64,000 nt of DNA from the NCBI RefSeq assembly GCF_009711415.1, contig NZ_SMLZ01000108.1, forward strand, positions 1,892-65,891. The letters run 5' to 3'. The notes below the pieces were generated by a model. That model saw nothing but the letters and a program-made list of their open reading frames with translations. It was not told where the DNA came from and did no database searches. The position numbers and the translations under genes were made by a program. Shown here piece by piece: positions 45,409-55,738 of this stretch (the stretch's first letter is position 1; every line of letters starts with the position of its first letter). This DNA comes from Roseibium denhamense (GTDB taxonomy: Bacteria; Pseudomonadota; Alphaproteobacteria; Rhizobiales; Stappiaceae).

Positions 45409-46431
45409 ATGGAGCCCGCGATGCGCGCACGCCTTGATATTCCGGTCGGTAATCTGCACCGGATTTCCCATAGATCTGAGATCCTTGGCCGGAACAGGCT
45501 CGGCGACACGGCAACGCGGGAGATTATTGTTTACACACCGAACGGCCACGATGGCCACGGCTTGCCGCTTTTGGTGGATATAGTCGGCTTTACCGCCGGG
45601 GGCCCGGCCCATGTGAACTGGAAGAACTTCGGCGAGAATGTTCCAGAACGCCTCGACCGCCTGATTCATGATGGGCACATGCCGCCGGTCGCCGTCGCCT
45701 TCCCTGATTGTTTCACACGCCTGGGCGGCAATCAGTATATCGATAGCGATGCAATGGGCCCCTGGGCCACATGGCTGACGACCGAGATGCTAGAGGATAT
45801 CGAAGGGCGCTTTGGTTGCGGCGGCTTTGGAAAACGCGGCCTCTTCGGCAAATCCTCCGGCGGGTACGGCTCGATAATCCACGCCATGCAGCATGCTGAC
45901 GTTTGGTCCGCGGCCGCGTGCCATTCCGGCGATATGGCTTTTGACCTCTGTTATCTCCCGGAAATGCCTAGCGCATTGCGGGCCATCACGAAAGCGGACT
46001 CAATCGAAGCGTTCGTCACCGGATTTGAGAGCGGCCCGAAATATCCGGGCGGGTCATTGCACGACATGATGACCCTTGCCATGGCGGCCACTTACGATCC
46101 GGATCCGGATCCGGAGAGCTTTTGCGGTATCCGCCTGCCCGTCGACCCGCACACGTGTGAAATCATCGAAGAGCGGTGGGGCGCCTGGCTGGAATGGGAC
46201 CCGGTTGAAATTGTCGAACGCCATATCGACGCTCTCAAATCCCTGAAAGGCCTCTGGATCGATTGCGGCGACGTGGACCAGTACAATCTGGTGTATGGCG
46301 CCCGCCGCCTGAACGCAAAGCTCTCAGCAGCCGGCGTCGATCATGTTTATGAGGAATACCCGGACAACCATTCCTCGATCGACTACCGGATGGACAAGAG
46401 CCTCCCCTTCCTGGCAAACGCACTGAGTTGA
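45409..46431 (+). CDS. Esterase-family alpha/beta hydrolase
   Basis: 340-residue cytoplasmic hydrolase; substrate unknown. Nucleophile elbow GLFGKSSGGYGSIIHAM (about 146-162), acid LWIDCGDVDQYNLVYGARRL and base YEEYPDNHSSIDYRMDKSLP give a plausible Ser-Asp-His triad of the esterase-D/enterochelin-esterase type. No signal peptide. It lies on + between the - strand nagZ and SPOR genes, so it is an insertion in an otherwise conserved block. Confidence 0.85.
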   Translation: MEPAMRARLDIPVGNLHRISHRSEILGRNRLGDTATREIIVYTPNGHDGHGLPLLVDIVGFTAGGPAHVNWKNFGENVPERLDRLIHDGHMPPVAVAFPDCFTRLGGNQYIDSDAMGPWATWLTTEMLEDIEGRFGCGGFGKRGLFGKSSGGYGSIIHAMQHADVWSAAACHSGDMAFDLCYLPEMPSALRAITKADSIEAFVTGFESGPKYPGGSLHDMMTLAMAATYDPDPDPESFCGIRLPVDPHTCEIIEERWGAWLEWDPVEIVERHIDALKSLKGLWIDCGDVDQYNLVYGARRLNAKLSAAGVDHVYEEYPDNHSSIDYRMDKSLPFLANALS

Positions 46432-46608
46432 TCATCTGCATATGGCACTGGAAAAGCGGTAAGAAACCCGCCGCATTCCCCGGTTCATGTGAGCCGGACT
46501 GCATCAGGGACGGAGAACCGGAACCGGTTAATCGGGCACTGCTGATCGGTTTCCGGAGAGGATAAACCTGTTCGGGGGTTCGTAACTAAACGCTTGATCT
46601 CTTGAAGA

Positions 46609-46634
46609 AAAAGGCCGGAACTATCCGGCCTTTT
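46609..46634. terminator. Bidirectional terminator between esterase and SPOR genes
   Basis: AAAAGGCCGGA / TCCGGCCTTTT, an 11-bp perfect stem with an ACTA loop between convergent genes. Confidence 0.9.
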
Positions 46635-46652
46635 ACAGTTCAAACAGCGCCG

Positions 46653-49136
46653 CTACTGCCGGCGGACGAAACAATCACCACCTGCCCCTTGCAGGCTTTC
46701 GCAGAGCGAAATCGCTTCCTCTCGGGATCCGGTTGGAATACGGGCCCGGTAGAAAATCCCCCTGTCACCCAGATCAGCAGAAACGATCACCGCATTGCGA
46801 TTGCCCAGGATCGTCGGGAACCTGCGCTGAAGCCCGGAATAGGCATCACTGGCGGCCGCAGCCGAACGCTGCGAGGTCACCTGAACAATATAGGTTCCAG
46901 CTGCGATCGACCCGGATGCCGGTGTGGCCGAAGGTGCGGCCGGAGCCGGCGCAGCAGCTGCTGCAGGTTGTGCCAAGTTCAAGGGCCCGTCATTGCCCGC
47001 GGACGGCTGCACGGCAACCGGCGCAGGCGCCTGCGCCACCTGGACCGGCGCATCCGGTTTCTTGCGCGGCGATACCGTGACTAGGTCTGCCGGCGGCGGA
47101 GTCGGCGTTTCGTCCGTTGTCGCCGCCTGCGGCTCTTCCACAGACGGGGTTTGGACGGCAGGTTCAGGTGTAGTCGGCTGGGCGACTGCCGGAGTGCCGG
47201 GAACCTGTGCCGGTGTGCCCACAACCGGGGAAGTGGTGATCACGCGGGTTCCGTCCGCGGCCGCAGCCGGAGCCGCAGGGGCCGGTACCGTTGGCGTTTG
47301 CACGGCTGGCGGCGCAGAAGGTTCAGGCGTGGCCGCGGCGCCGTCAGAAATTATGGTTCCGTCCGGACGCACGACGAGGGTCCTGACCTGACGCGGCGCA
47401 CCCGGCGCAAGGTCCGCGCCTCCGACGGTGCTGTCAGGAGCCGGCGGCAGTTCTGCAGGCTGGGGTGTGTCCGTTGGAACAAGGCGCTCAGGAGCATTCT
47501 CCGTTGTTCCGTCCACCCGGTCATAAATGAGCTTTGCGGACTGGTTGCCACCGGTTTCTTCTGTCTGCTCGGGGAACACCTTCAAAGGTTCCTGCAAACC
47601 AAGGATGACCGGAGGCGGTCCGTCCGGAATGGCAACGCCATCATTATCGATCAGAAAGAAGCTGCCAGCTCCGACAAGTGCCACGCCCAGAACACCGGCG
47701 GTGACAAATAGCCCCCTGCGGGACTTCTCACGAACATTAGGAACGGCGGTCTGCTCAGCCCTTGAATGCGGCGGCAACACACCCGCACCTGTCAGGCTCG
47801 GGTCGCTTTCCTGCATGGCACGCGCCACGGCATCCAGATCATATCCTTCCGGCGGCGGCGGTGTTTCATCTTCATCTGCGATATTCGGCACGCTGCTGGC
47901 GGCGGCGGGCCAAGCCATATCGTCAATTGACGCACCCGCTGTCTGGGCGGGCTTGGGCGCGCTGTTTTCCTCCGGCTTGGCCTCGCGGCTGGCGGGGTCA
48001 GGGAAATCAAGATCGGCAAACAGGGCGTCAATACCGGCCGCGGACGTATCGGTTTCGGCTTCCGGACCGGTTTTCGAATCGGTTTCAGCAGCCGGATTTA
48101 GCGCCGCGAACAAATCATCTTCATTGATCGCCGGGCGCGCAGGCCCGGCCACGCCACTTTCTTGCGCGCCATCATTTACCGGAGGCACGGCTTCAAACGC
48201 CGCGCTGCCATATCCATCAGACGTGAACCCGGCAGCCTCCGCCGGCGTGATTGTCTTGTTCAGCGCGCTCGAGCCGTAATCGAAACCGGCTGGTCCGGTC
48301 TGATAGCCCTCATAGGAAGCGCGGTTGGCAACCGAACTTTCGGCGCTGGCTTGGATCGCGGTTTCTGCATGATCTTGTGCCGGTTCAAACGCGGCTGAAG
48401 GGGTCTGTGCAGGTGCCGCTTCATAGTCATCTGCCGCTGTTGACCGGCCAGGCGTGTCGACCGACTGACGCAAGGCGCCGATCAGCTCATCTTCGAGCCC
48501 GGCCGTCAAACTGCTTTCCAGGTCCGGGCCCCTCGGCTCACTGGTTGCCGGTGCAGCCTGTGCCGCCGCTGTTGCAACGTTCTGAAACACCGGATCGACC
48601 CGGGGAGCGGCCGGTTGTTCCGGCTCAGCCGGTGTTGTCTGATACGGCCTGTTCATCGCGCTCTGCGCGGTTGTTTCAATCGTGTCCAAATTCGGCACGT
48701 CCGGCCAGATTGAGCCCACCTGCCCGCCTGTAGGTGCACTATCCTGACCTTGATGCGCCACAGGCTGATAGTCGTCTTGCGGCTGAAAATCTGAGGGGGT
48801 GCTTTGAATAGGCTGGACGTCTGGTTGAACAGGCGCCTGCGGCTCTACAGGTTCTTTGTTTGCCTGATCGTCAAAACGCGGTTCAACAGGCCGCGTGAAA
48901 GCGGGTTCAACCCGCCCTCTTTCGGGCTCCGATGACGATCCTGCAAACGCGTCCAATTCTGCAAAGTAGTCGGTACTGCCAACACGGCCGCTGCTCACAC
49001 CTGCCCCCGGGGTCTTGTTTTTATGAACGATCCGGGCGAGTTCCACGAGGGGATCGTCTGCACCGGGACGTCTGTCACCGTCCCCCGCAGGCGGAGCGTT
49101 CTTGTCATTGCGCCGTGTGTCATACTCGTCTGACAT
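46653..49136 (-). CDS. Large SPOR-domain membrane protein
   Basis: Probable septal peptidoglycan-binding protein. 827 residues: a long acidic, Pro/Ala/Gln-rich cytoplasmic region (about 1-470), one membrane helix (RRGLFVTAGVLGVALVGAGS), a Pro/Thr-rich periplasmic linker and a C-terminal SPOR domain (about 745-827, GTYIVQVTSQRSAAAASDAY ... REEAISLCESLQ). MSDEYDTRRN at 49136 was chosen over a longer frame with 14 extra residues. It is between argS and nagZ, its usual place in alphaproteobacteria. Confidence 0.9.
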   Translation of the reverse strand: MSDEYDTRRNDKNAPPAGDGDRRPGADDPLVELARIVHKNKTPGAGVSSGRVGSTDYFAELDAFAGSSSEPERGRVEPAFTRPVEPRFDDQANKEPVEPQAPVQPDVQPIQSTPSDFQPQDDYQPVAHQGQDSAPTGGQVGSIWPDVPNLDTIETTAQSAMNRPYQTTPAEPEQPAAPRVDPVFQNVATAAAQAAPATSEPRGPDLESSLTAGLEDELIGALRQSVDTPGRSTAADDYEAAPAQTPSAAFEPAQDHAETAIQASAESSVANRASYEGYQTGPAGFDYGSSALNKTITPAEAAGFTSDGYGSAAFEAVPPVNDGAQESGVAGPARPAINEDDLFAALNPAAETDSKTGPEAETDTSAAGIDALFADLDFPDPASREAKPEENSAPKPAQTAGASIDDMAWPAAASSVPNIADEDETPPPPEGYDLDAVARAMQESDPSLTGAGVLPPHSRAEQTAVPNVREKSRRGLFVTAGVLGVALVGAGSFFLIDNDGVAIPDGPPPVILGLQEPLKVFPEQTEETGGNQSAKLIYDRVDGTTENAPERLVPTDTPQPAELPPAPDSTVGGADLAPGAPRQVRTLVVRPDGTIISDGAAATPEPSAPPAVQTPTVPAPAAPAAAADGTRVITTSPVVGTPAQVPGTPAVAQPTTPEPAVQTPSVEEPQAATTDETPTPPPADLVTVSPRKKPDAPVQVAQAPAPVAVQPSAGNDGPLNLAQPAAAAAPAPAAPSATPASGSIAAGTYIVQVTSQRSAAAASDAYSGLQRRFPTILGNRNAVIVSADLGDRGIFYRARIPTGSREEAISLCESLQGAGGDCFVRRQ

Positions 49137-49207
49137 GAGCGTTTCGATAACCAGTTCAGTTACGCCACCAACTACCAAGCCTGCGGCTCAAGTGGCAATG
49201 ACGCGAA

Positions 49208-50977
49208 TTAACGCATTTCCTCAGGAGCTTTTACGCCAAGAATCGAAAGACCTGAACTCAACACCAGAGATACTGCACGAACCAAAGCAAGACGCGCTAG
49301 GGTTAATTTCTCGTTACTGGCGTCAATAAAGCGTAATTGCGGCATTTCCTTGCCTCTATTCCAGTGCCCATGAAGTGAACTTGCCAATTCATGGAGGTAG
49401 AAAGCGATTCTATGCGGCTCATGTGTGTCAGCAGCTGCTTCAACAACTTTTGGCCATTCCGCCATCTTCGCAATCAGATCAAGTTCGCCAGAATCAGCCA
49501 GCAGAGCCAAATCGGCATTCCCAAGGACGGCGTCCTGAAGATCCATGCCGGACAATTCCTCTGACGCCTGGCGCAGCACCGAGCAGCACCGCGCGTGTCC
49601 GTACTGAACGTAAAACACGGGATTGTCCTTCGACTGTTCGGTCACCTTCTTGAAGTCGAAATCCAAAGGCGCATCGTTCTTCCGGAACAACATCATGAAC
49701 CGGACCGGATCCGGCCCCACTTCGTCGACCACTTCGCGGAGCGTGATAAAGTCGCCGGACCGCTTCGACATCTTCACCGGCTCACCGTCCCGCATCAGCT
49801 TGACCAGCTGGCAGAAGCGAACGATCACATCCGTCTTGCCGTCCGAAACGGCTTTGCCGACGGCTTGCAAACGTTTCGCATAGCCGCCGTGGTCTGCGCC
49901 GAGAACATAAATCGTCTCATCAAAACCACGGTCAAACTTGTCCTGGAAATAGGCGACATCGGCCGCGAAATAGGTATAGGACCCGTCCGACTTCTTCAGT
50001 GCCCGGTCGGTGTCGTCGCCAAAATCACTTGCCCGGAACAGGGTCTGTTCACGGTCTTCCCAGTCCTCGGGCACCTGTCCCTTGGGTGGCGGCAGCGTTC
50101 CCTCGTAAACAAGCCCTTTTGCCCGAAGGCCATCGAGCATCCTGTCGATCTTGGAAGTGCCGCCGTCGCCGCGCTCATGAAGGGTCTTTTCAGAGAAAAA
50201 GACTTCATGGCTCACACCGAGCGCAGCAAGATCAGCGCGGATCAGCTCCAGCATTGCGGACATGGCGCGATCCCGGACGACCGGCAGCCACTTAGCCTCG
50301 TCCTTGTCTTTCAACGAACCGCCAAACTCATCTTTCAAAGCAGTTCCCACGGGAACAAGATAATCGCCGGGATAAAGCCCCGAAGGGATTTCCCCAATAT
50401 CTTCGCCCAAGGCCTCGCGGTATCGCAGGAATGCACTTCTTGCGAGCGTTTCGATCTGCGAACCGGCGTCGTTTATGTAGTATTCCTTGGTGACCGCATT
50501 GCCCGCGAAAGCGAGCAAGTTCGCCAGCGCGTCACCAACCACCGCACCGCGAATGTGGCCTACATGCATCGGGCCGGTCGGGTTGGCCGATACGTACTCA
50601 ACGTTGACCTTCGGCTGCTTGTCGTCCGTCGAGCCGCCAAAGCCGGTGCCCGCCTGCAAAATAGCGCCAAGGATCCGGTGCCAGACCGAAGGGGCGACCC
50701 GCAAGTTGATGAAGCCGGGACCGGCGACCGACGTCTCGATCACTTCCGGATCTTTGCCCAATTCCTGAACGAGCTGGTCGGCCAGATCACGCGGCTTCAT
50801 GCCAAGCGGCTTGGCCAGCACCATGGCAGCGTTGGTCGCCAGATCACCGTGCGCAGTATCACGCGGGGCTTCCACCACGATGCGGGAGACATTAGGCGCA
50901 TTGCCATCTTTGTCTTTTAAATCAAGCATGTTGATGGCGTTTTTAACGCGCAGAGTGAAGTCTGCGTAAATGTTCAT
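49208..50977 (-). CDS. argS: Arginine--tRNA ligase
   Basis: Class I synthetase of 589 residues. The HIGH-equivalent is [18 protein letters not shown] and the KMSKS-equivalent KMSKRSGDF; the N-terminal Add-1 domain and the C-terminal anticodon-binding domain ([20 protein letters not shown]) are complete. [11 protein letters not shown] at 50977 is the standard start. Confidence 0.97.
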   Translation of the reverse strand: MNIYADFTLRVKNAINMLDLKDKDGNAPNVSRIVVEAPRDTAHGDLATNAAMVLAKPLGMKPRDLADQLVQELGKDPEVIETSVAGPGFINLRVAPSVWHRILGAILQAGTGFGGSTDDKQPKVNVEYVSANPTGPMHVGHIRGAVVGDALANLLAFAGNAVTKEYYINDAGSQIETLARSAFLRYREALGEDIGEIPSGLYPGDYLVPVGTALKDEFGGSLKDKDEAKWLPVVRDRAMSAMLELIRADLAALGVSHEVFFSEKTLHERGDGGTSKIDRMLDGLRAKGLVYEGTLPPPKGQVPEDWEDREQTLFRASDFGDDTDRALKKSDGSYTYFAADVAYFQDKFDRGFDETIYVLGADHGGYAKRLQAVGKAVSDGKTDVIVRFCQLVKLMRDGEPVKMSKRSGDFITLREVVDEVGPDPVRFMMLFRKNDAPLDFDFKKVTEQSKDNPVFYVQYGHARCCSVLRQASEELSGMDLQDAVLGNADLALLADSGELDLIAKMAEWPKVVEAAADTHEPHRIAFYLHELASSLHGHWNRGKEMPQLRFIDASNEKLTLARLALVRAVSLVLSSGLSILGVKAPEEMR

Positions 50978-51075
50978 TGCACACACGTCCGGTCGGTTCA
51001 TCAAAACACAAAGCGCCCGCGCGCAACAACGGATGCTTCCATTGGCGCTACAGGGCGATCAAGTTGGCTCAGCGC

Positions 51076-52326
51076 CTACCGCAATTCGGGTGTGTCGTCA
51101 AACAATCTGCGATGTTCTTCAATTGCATATCGATCGGTCATACCGGCAATATAGTCACAGACGCGCCGCGCAAGTTCGTCGTCTCCCAATTCTTCAAGAC
51201 CGATGCTCCAGGGTTTTGGCATAAGTCCGGGGTCGGCCAGGAAACCGCGGAAAAGATCCCGGACCACACCGGCAACCAGTTTTCTGACCGCCAACACGTC
51301 TTCATGCCGGTAGACGCGGGCAAACAAAAACCGTTTGACCTCTTTTTCGGCAGCTGTCAGCTCCGGTGAGAAGCCGACGATGCAGCGTCCCGCCATACGG
51401 ATGTCCTGCGCGGATTGCGGGGCCAGTTCAGCCAGGTTCATGAAACCGTGCCGGATTACATCTTCCACCATGCGCGTGATCGAGCGGCGCACGATTTCAT
51501 GGATCTTGCGGCTTTCTTCAAGGTGGGGATAGGCCCGGTCCACATCCGCCAGAATATCGGCAAGAAAGGGGACTTCGCGCATATCGTCTATGGCAAACAG
51601 GCCGGCGCGCAATCCATCATCGAGATCATGGGCGTCATAGGCAATATCATCTGCAATCGCCGCCGCCTGAGCCTCGGCGCCCGGCCATGTCCCTAGCAAC
51701 AGGTCCTGGCGTTCGGCATAGCTGCGGATCGCGAACGGCAACTGACCGCCGGCAAACTTTCCGAGCGGCGCGCCCGTACCGTCCACCAACGGCCCATTGT
51801 GTTTGACGAGACCTTCCAGCGTTTCCCAGGCAAGGTTCAATCCGTCAAACTCGGCATACCGCTGTTCAAGATGCGTTACGACACGCAAGGATTGAGCATT
51901 ATGGTCAAAGCCCCCGAAAGGTGCCATGCAATCATGCATGACGTCCTCCCCCTCATGACCGAACGGCGTGTGACCGAGGTCGTGAGACAAGGCAAGGCAT
52001 TCCGCAAGGTCCTCATCGAGTTTGAGCGCGCGGGCCAGTGACCGGGCGATTTGGGAAACTTCAATCGTATGCGTCAAACGGGTGCGGTAGTGATCACCTT
52101 CATGATAGACGAACACCTGTGTCTTGTGCTTGAGCCGCCGGAAGGCAGACGAATGGATGATCCGGTCTCTGTCCCGCTGAAACGGCGTCCGCGTCGGGCT
52201 CTCGGGTTCCTTGAACAAGCGCCCCCGGCTCCTGAGAGGATTTTCAGCGTAGTTTGCGCGGGATTGAGCGCCAAACCCCAGTTCCGGCTTGATATCGTTC
52301 CAAGCGTCAGTCACGAATTGCCCCAA
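51076..52326 (-). CDS. dgt: Deoxyguanosinetriphosphate triphosphohydrolase-like protein
   Basis: HD-domain dNTP triphosphohydrolase. 416 residues; substrate region [20 protein letters not shown], metal-binding His in [11 protein letters not shown], and the HD motif [17 protein letters not shown]. It is divergent from erpA and upstream of argS. Confidence 0.95.
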   Translation of the reverse strand: MGQFVTDAWNDIKPELGFGAQSRANYAENPLRSRGRLFKEPESPTRTPFQRDRDRIIHSSAFRRLKHKTQVFVYHEGDHYRTRLTHTIEVSQIARSLARALKLDEDLAECLALSHDLGHTPFGHEGEDVMHDCMAPFGGFDHNAQSLRVVTHLEQRYAEFDGLNLAWETLEGLVKHNGPLVDGTGAPLGKFAGGQLPFAIRSYAERQDLLLGTWPGAEAQAAAIADDIAYDAHDLDDGLRAGLFAIDDMREVPFLADILADVDRAYPHLEESRKIHEIVRRSITRMVEDVIRHGFMNLAELAPQSAQDIRMAGRCIVGFSPELTAAEKEVKRFLFARVYRHEDVLAVRKLVAGVVRDLFRGFLADPGLMPKPWSIGLEELGDDELARRVCDYIAGMTDRYAIEEHRRLFDDTPELR

Positions 52327-52448
52327 TCAGCTTTGTCGCGGCGCAGCCTGGGTCACTCATTGACGCGGGCGTCCGCAAAACTTACTTATCTTGTAATGCC
52401 AGTCACAAACCGCCTTTGCATGGCAGAGGCGAAGCGAGTCAGTAAAAA

Positions 52449-52790
52449 ATGACCGAAACACTTGAAAATCAAGTAACAGTCAGTGATCGCGCTGCCAAGC
52501 GCATCGCAAAGATATTGTCCAAGGAAGCGGACGGAAGCATGCTGCGCATCAGTGTTGAGGGCGGTGGCTGTTCCGGACTGCAGTACAAGTACGATGTTGT
52601 CGATACCCGTGAAAGCGATGATTTCGTCATTGAACGGGCAGGCGCCGTTGTTCTGATCGATTCGGTCTCGCTGCAATACATGAGCGGATCCGAGGTCGAT
52701 TTCGTTGATGACCTGATCGGCCAGGCCTTTCAGATCAATAACCCGCATGCTGTTGCAGGCTGCGGCTGCGGAACGAGTTTTACAATCTAG
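52449..52790 (+). CDS. erpA: Iron-sulfur cluster insertion protein ErpA
   Basis: A-type carrier that hands [4Fe-4S] clusters to apoproteins. 113 residues with the three cluster cysteines in EGGGCSGLQYKYD and GCGCGTSFTI. The SGLQY form is that of ErpA rather than the CAGMEY of the SufA homologue at the right end of the window. It pairs with xth, the usual order. Confidence 0.92.
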   Translation: MTETLENQVTVSDRAAKRIAKILSKEADGSMLRISVEGGGCSGLQYKYDVVDTRESDDFVIERAGAVVLIDSVSLQYMSGSEVDFVDDLIGQAFQINNPHAVAGCGCGTSFTI

Positions 52791-52866
52791 TGCATGTGCA
52801 GTAGCAAACCGCACTGACGGGGTGGGCCCCGTCCCGCCAGATCAGTGAACCGACGGAACCTCATCC

Positions 52867-53649
52867 ATGAAAATCGCCACCTGGAACATAAACGGCGTGA
52901 AAGCGCGCTTGAATACCGTTCTGGAGTGGCTTCAAAAGTCCTCCCCGGACATTGCCTGTTTTCAGGAAATAAAATCTCAGGATGAGGGGTTTCCCCGTCA
53001 AGCTTTCGAAGATCTCGGCTACAATGTGGAGACCCACGGCCAGAAGGGCTTTAACGGGGTCGCCCTTCTTTCCAAGAGCCCCCTTGAAGATGTTCAACGC
53101 GGGCTCCCAGGTGACGAGACCGACGAACAGGCCCGCTACATTGAGGCAACTGTGTCGACGGAAACCGGTGCAATCCGGTTTGGCTGCCTGTACCTTCCAA
53201 ACGGCAACCCGCTTGGCACCGAAAAATTTCCCTACAAGCTCGGCTGGATGGACAGGCTCCACATCCATACGCAAAAGCGGCTGGCAGAGGAGACGCCGTT
53301 CCTCCTTCTCGGTGACTACAATGTCATCCCAGACCCCGTGGATGCCAAAAACCCGGAGAACTGGACGGACGACGCCTTGTTTCAGCCCGAAAGCCGTCAG
53401 CGTTTCCGCAGCTTGACACACCTCGGCTTTACCGAGGCGGTCCGGTCGTGCACAGAAGCGGAACAGACCTACACGTTCTGGGACTACCAAGCGGGCGCTT
53501 GGCAAAAAAATAACGGCATCCGGATCGACCACATCCTGATGTCACCGCAAGCCACGGACAGACTAAATGGATGCGGCATCGACAAGCATGTGCGTGGCTG
53601 GGAAAAACCCTCTGACCACGTCCCGGTCTGGGTCCAGCTGGCCGCATAA
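52867..53649 (+). CDS. xth: Exodeoxyribonuclease III
   Basis: AP endonuclease/3'-5' exonuclease for base excision repair. 260 residues; MKIATWNINGVKARL, the metal site CFQEIKSQDEGFP, LGDYNVIPDPVDA, and the terminal catalytic GIRIDHILMS and SDHVPVWVQL. It is 76 bases after erpA. Confidence 0.96.
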   Translation: MKIATWNINGVKARLNTVLEWLQKSSPDIACFQEIKSQDEGFPRQAFEDLGYNVETHGQKGFNGVALLSKSPLEDVQRGLPGDETDEQARYIEATVSTETGAIRFGCLYLPNGNPLGTEKFPYKLGWMDRLHIHTQKRLAEETPFLLLGDYNVIPDPVDAKNPENWTDDALFQPESRQRFRSLTHLGFTEAVRSCTEAEQTYTFWDYQAGAWQKNNGIRIDHILMSPQATDRLNGCGIDKHVRGWEKPSDHVPVWVQLAA

Positions 53650-53830
53650 GAGTAGCCAATCCAAGTTAGGAAGGCCCGGACCGCCCGGACGCCACGTTGC
53701 GGGCTAGGCTTGTGAAGCATTCGTGCGGCGGCGGCACCCGCCGCGTCTGTCTTGTGCGCAATCCAGTGATCCACAACGCCCGGACGCAGCGTAAATACCC
53801 ATTGCAGACAGATCCTGCCATGCTAATCTG

Positions 53831-54265
53831 GTGATCAATGGGATAACGACTTGGCGTTCTTCGTCCGCTCTGCCGTTATGCGGACCTTCTTCTTCTGACA
53901 GCCATTGCCTGTCGGGCCGGATTAGTCTGGCCTATGCGGTTGCTCTCGGCCTCCTTACAGCGGTCACGCTCGCACCAACGGCGTCCCTCGCCCAAGCGGC
54001 AACAGGACCGAACGTTCCCTGTACCTGCCGTTACCAGGGTGAAGACTACGGGATCGGAGAATCCATCTGCGTCAGCAGGAGCAGCGGGACACAATTGCTG
54101 ACCTGTTCCATGGTTCTCAACAACACCTCCTGGAAAATGAGCAACACGCCTTGCCCGGTCACCTTCCTGGACACGCCTGATACGCAGTCCGGCAAAGTGG
54201 ACACGGCGTCCAATATCGAACGGGCGCTCAAGAGCTTGCCACCCGCAGTCCAGGCTTTGTTTTAG
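53831..54265 (+). CDS. Small secreted cysteine-rich hypothetical protein (GTG start)
   Basis: Not recognised. 144 residues from GTG at 53831, the only plausible in-frame start. A hydrophobic signal segment (about 33-55, AYAVALGLLTAVTLAPTASL) ends near AQAATG. The mature part is about 90 residues with PCTCRYQGEDYGIGESICVS, LLTCSMVLNNTSWKM and NTPCPVTF, six or so cysteines fit for disulfides. The n-region is unusually long and carries Cys. It is convergent with the ExoR-like gene. Confidence 0.65.
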   Translation: MINGITTWRSSSALPLCGPSSSDSHCLSGRISLAYAVALGLLTAVTLAPTASLAQAATGPNVPCTCRYQGEDYGIGESICVSRSSGTQLLTCSMVLNNTSWKMSNTPCPVTFLDTPDTQSGKVDTASNIERALKSLPPAVQALF

Positions 54266-54330
54266 GCAGAATGAAAATTGAGACTGGGCAGCCGCCGCCT
54301 TGAACCCAAGGCTGTTCCTGCCAGCGGCGT

Positions 54331-55173
54331 CTATTGCGTTGGCACCTGCTGGGCAGTCTGCAAGTCCGGTCGATGGGTTTTCAACCAGGTGTCAGCCATG
54401 ATCCGGGCCTGCTGGCGGATCGGCTCGGAAGACACAGCGAAATACTGTTCATGCAAACCATTGATCCAGGCTGCGTCAGTTCCTGCGGCCTGCTCGCGGG
54501 CGATGGTCAGCCACATGAGGCCGCTCGCCCGGTTGCTGTCGGATTTGCCCAGCGAAAACAGGGTTTCCCCCAAACGGGCCTGAGCTTCCACATGGCCCTT
54601 ATCCGCCGCGAGGTTGTACCAACGGACCGCCATTTTGTGGTCATTCGCCTGGCTCAACTGGCCAAGCGTGTACTGCGCTTCAGCGTCACCGAAAACCATG
54701 GCCGCAATCCGGAAGCTGTTATGCGCCTTGGCAATGTCACGCTCGACAGCCCCCTCGATCCCGTGAAGATAATAGTTGCCGAGCGCCACAAAGGCACTGC
54801 GGACAAATGAGGCTTGCGGCCCTTCAGGCGCTTCGTGGCCGTGCTGACGGATAATCTGGCTGTAGTACTGAAATGCTTTCAGGTCGTCCTCGGCCACACC
54901 GTCGCCGTGCGCATACATCTCGCCCAGCTTCCAGGCGGCACCGGGCTGCCCCTGCTCAGCGGCATATTGGAGAGAACTGAGGGCGGCGGATTTATCGCCG
55001 GAGTAATAATGGCGCAAACCGGTCTGCAGCGCCTCCCAAGGGCCAATCGGGGCAGGCGAAATCTGTTCAGACGGAGCCGATTGACCATCAAACGCAAGCG
55101 CGGGGGCCGCGTTCAAAGACACGGCAAATGCGCCGAGCGCGATTGCAGCGTATCTGAGGTTAGGATGGCTCAT
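54331..55173 (-). CDS. exoR: Sel1-repeat periplasmic protein, ExoR-like
   Basis: 280 residues with a signal peptide (about 1-27, ending ALAF) and Sel1 repeats: YYSGDKSAALSSLQYAAEQG, AAWKLGEMYAHGDGVAEDDL, AQYTLGQLSQ and VEAQARLGETLF. Size, signal and repeat layout match ExoR, the periplasmic inhibitor of the ExoS/ChvI two-component system in rhizobia and relatives. ExoS and ChvI are not in the window, so the ExoR assignment rests on resemblance alone. Confidence 0.78.
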   Translation of the reverse strand: MSHPNLRYAAIALGAFAVSLNAAPALAFDGQSAPSEQISPAPIGPWEALQTGLRHYYSGDKSAALSSLQYAAEQGQPGAAWKLGEMYAHGDGVAEDDLKAFQYYSQIIRQHGHEAPEGPQASFVRSAFVALGNYYLHGIEGAVERDIAKAHNSFRIAAMVFGDAEAQYTLGQLSQANDHKMAVRWYNLAADKGHVEAQARLGETLFSLGKSDSNRASGLMWLTIAREQAAGTDAAWINGLHEQYFAVSSEPIRQQARIMADTWLKTHRPDLQTAQQVPTQ

Positions 55174-55738
55174 TTTTTGTTCTGCTTCCCAGTCATTCTA
55201 TTATTTGCCGGACAACGCCCAGCCTACCGACGGGCGACATCCCGGTTATTATGGTGCCAGCGCTCAGCGCTTTTGCTTTTCCCAATTTCCCGATCCTGAA
55301 CCGATCACCGGCTCTGCGGATCTTCCCGAATATGGACACCCATTTCGTCCGAAGTTGGGCCGGAATAAGCTCATTCCGGCACCTTTGGGCGGAACCTTTG
55401 CCCCAATTGGCCTGGACGGCAGGCTCCAATTCAGCGGCCTAATGGGTGTATGGCAAACATGGCCGAACATGGGCAGCAATCCCCTTCTGATGCCTCGCCG
55501 GTGAGTTTGCCTGCAGGTGTTGCCAATTAGGCACAAATTGCCGCTCACCCATCCATGAGTTCAACACAGTCAGGTTGACGATCGGTTTCCACGGTCCGCG
55601 CGGTCTATCTGTTGAAAACCAGTGCAAATTCCCGATTTACGCGGTTGTTCTACATTTGTCCTTCAAACGCATACCCGTTTCGGTGTATTGCTTCGGGCTG
55701 AACATAATTCTACCGATCAATGCGTCAGGCGATTTGGA
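55174..55738. other. Intergenic region between exoR-like gene and parE
   Basis: About 565 bases without a convincing gene. A 99-codon frame (55205-55504, +) has a plausible reading but no start signal or domain. The region must contain the divergent promoters of the ExoR-like gene and parE. Confidence 0.5.

Noticed and set aside
49595-50920. 441-codon + strand open frame
   Set aside because: Antisense of argS; the synthetase reading explains the sequence fully.
55205-55504. Possible 99-residue protein
   Set aside because: No start signal or recognisable domain; left as intergenic.
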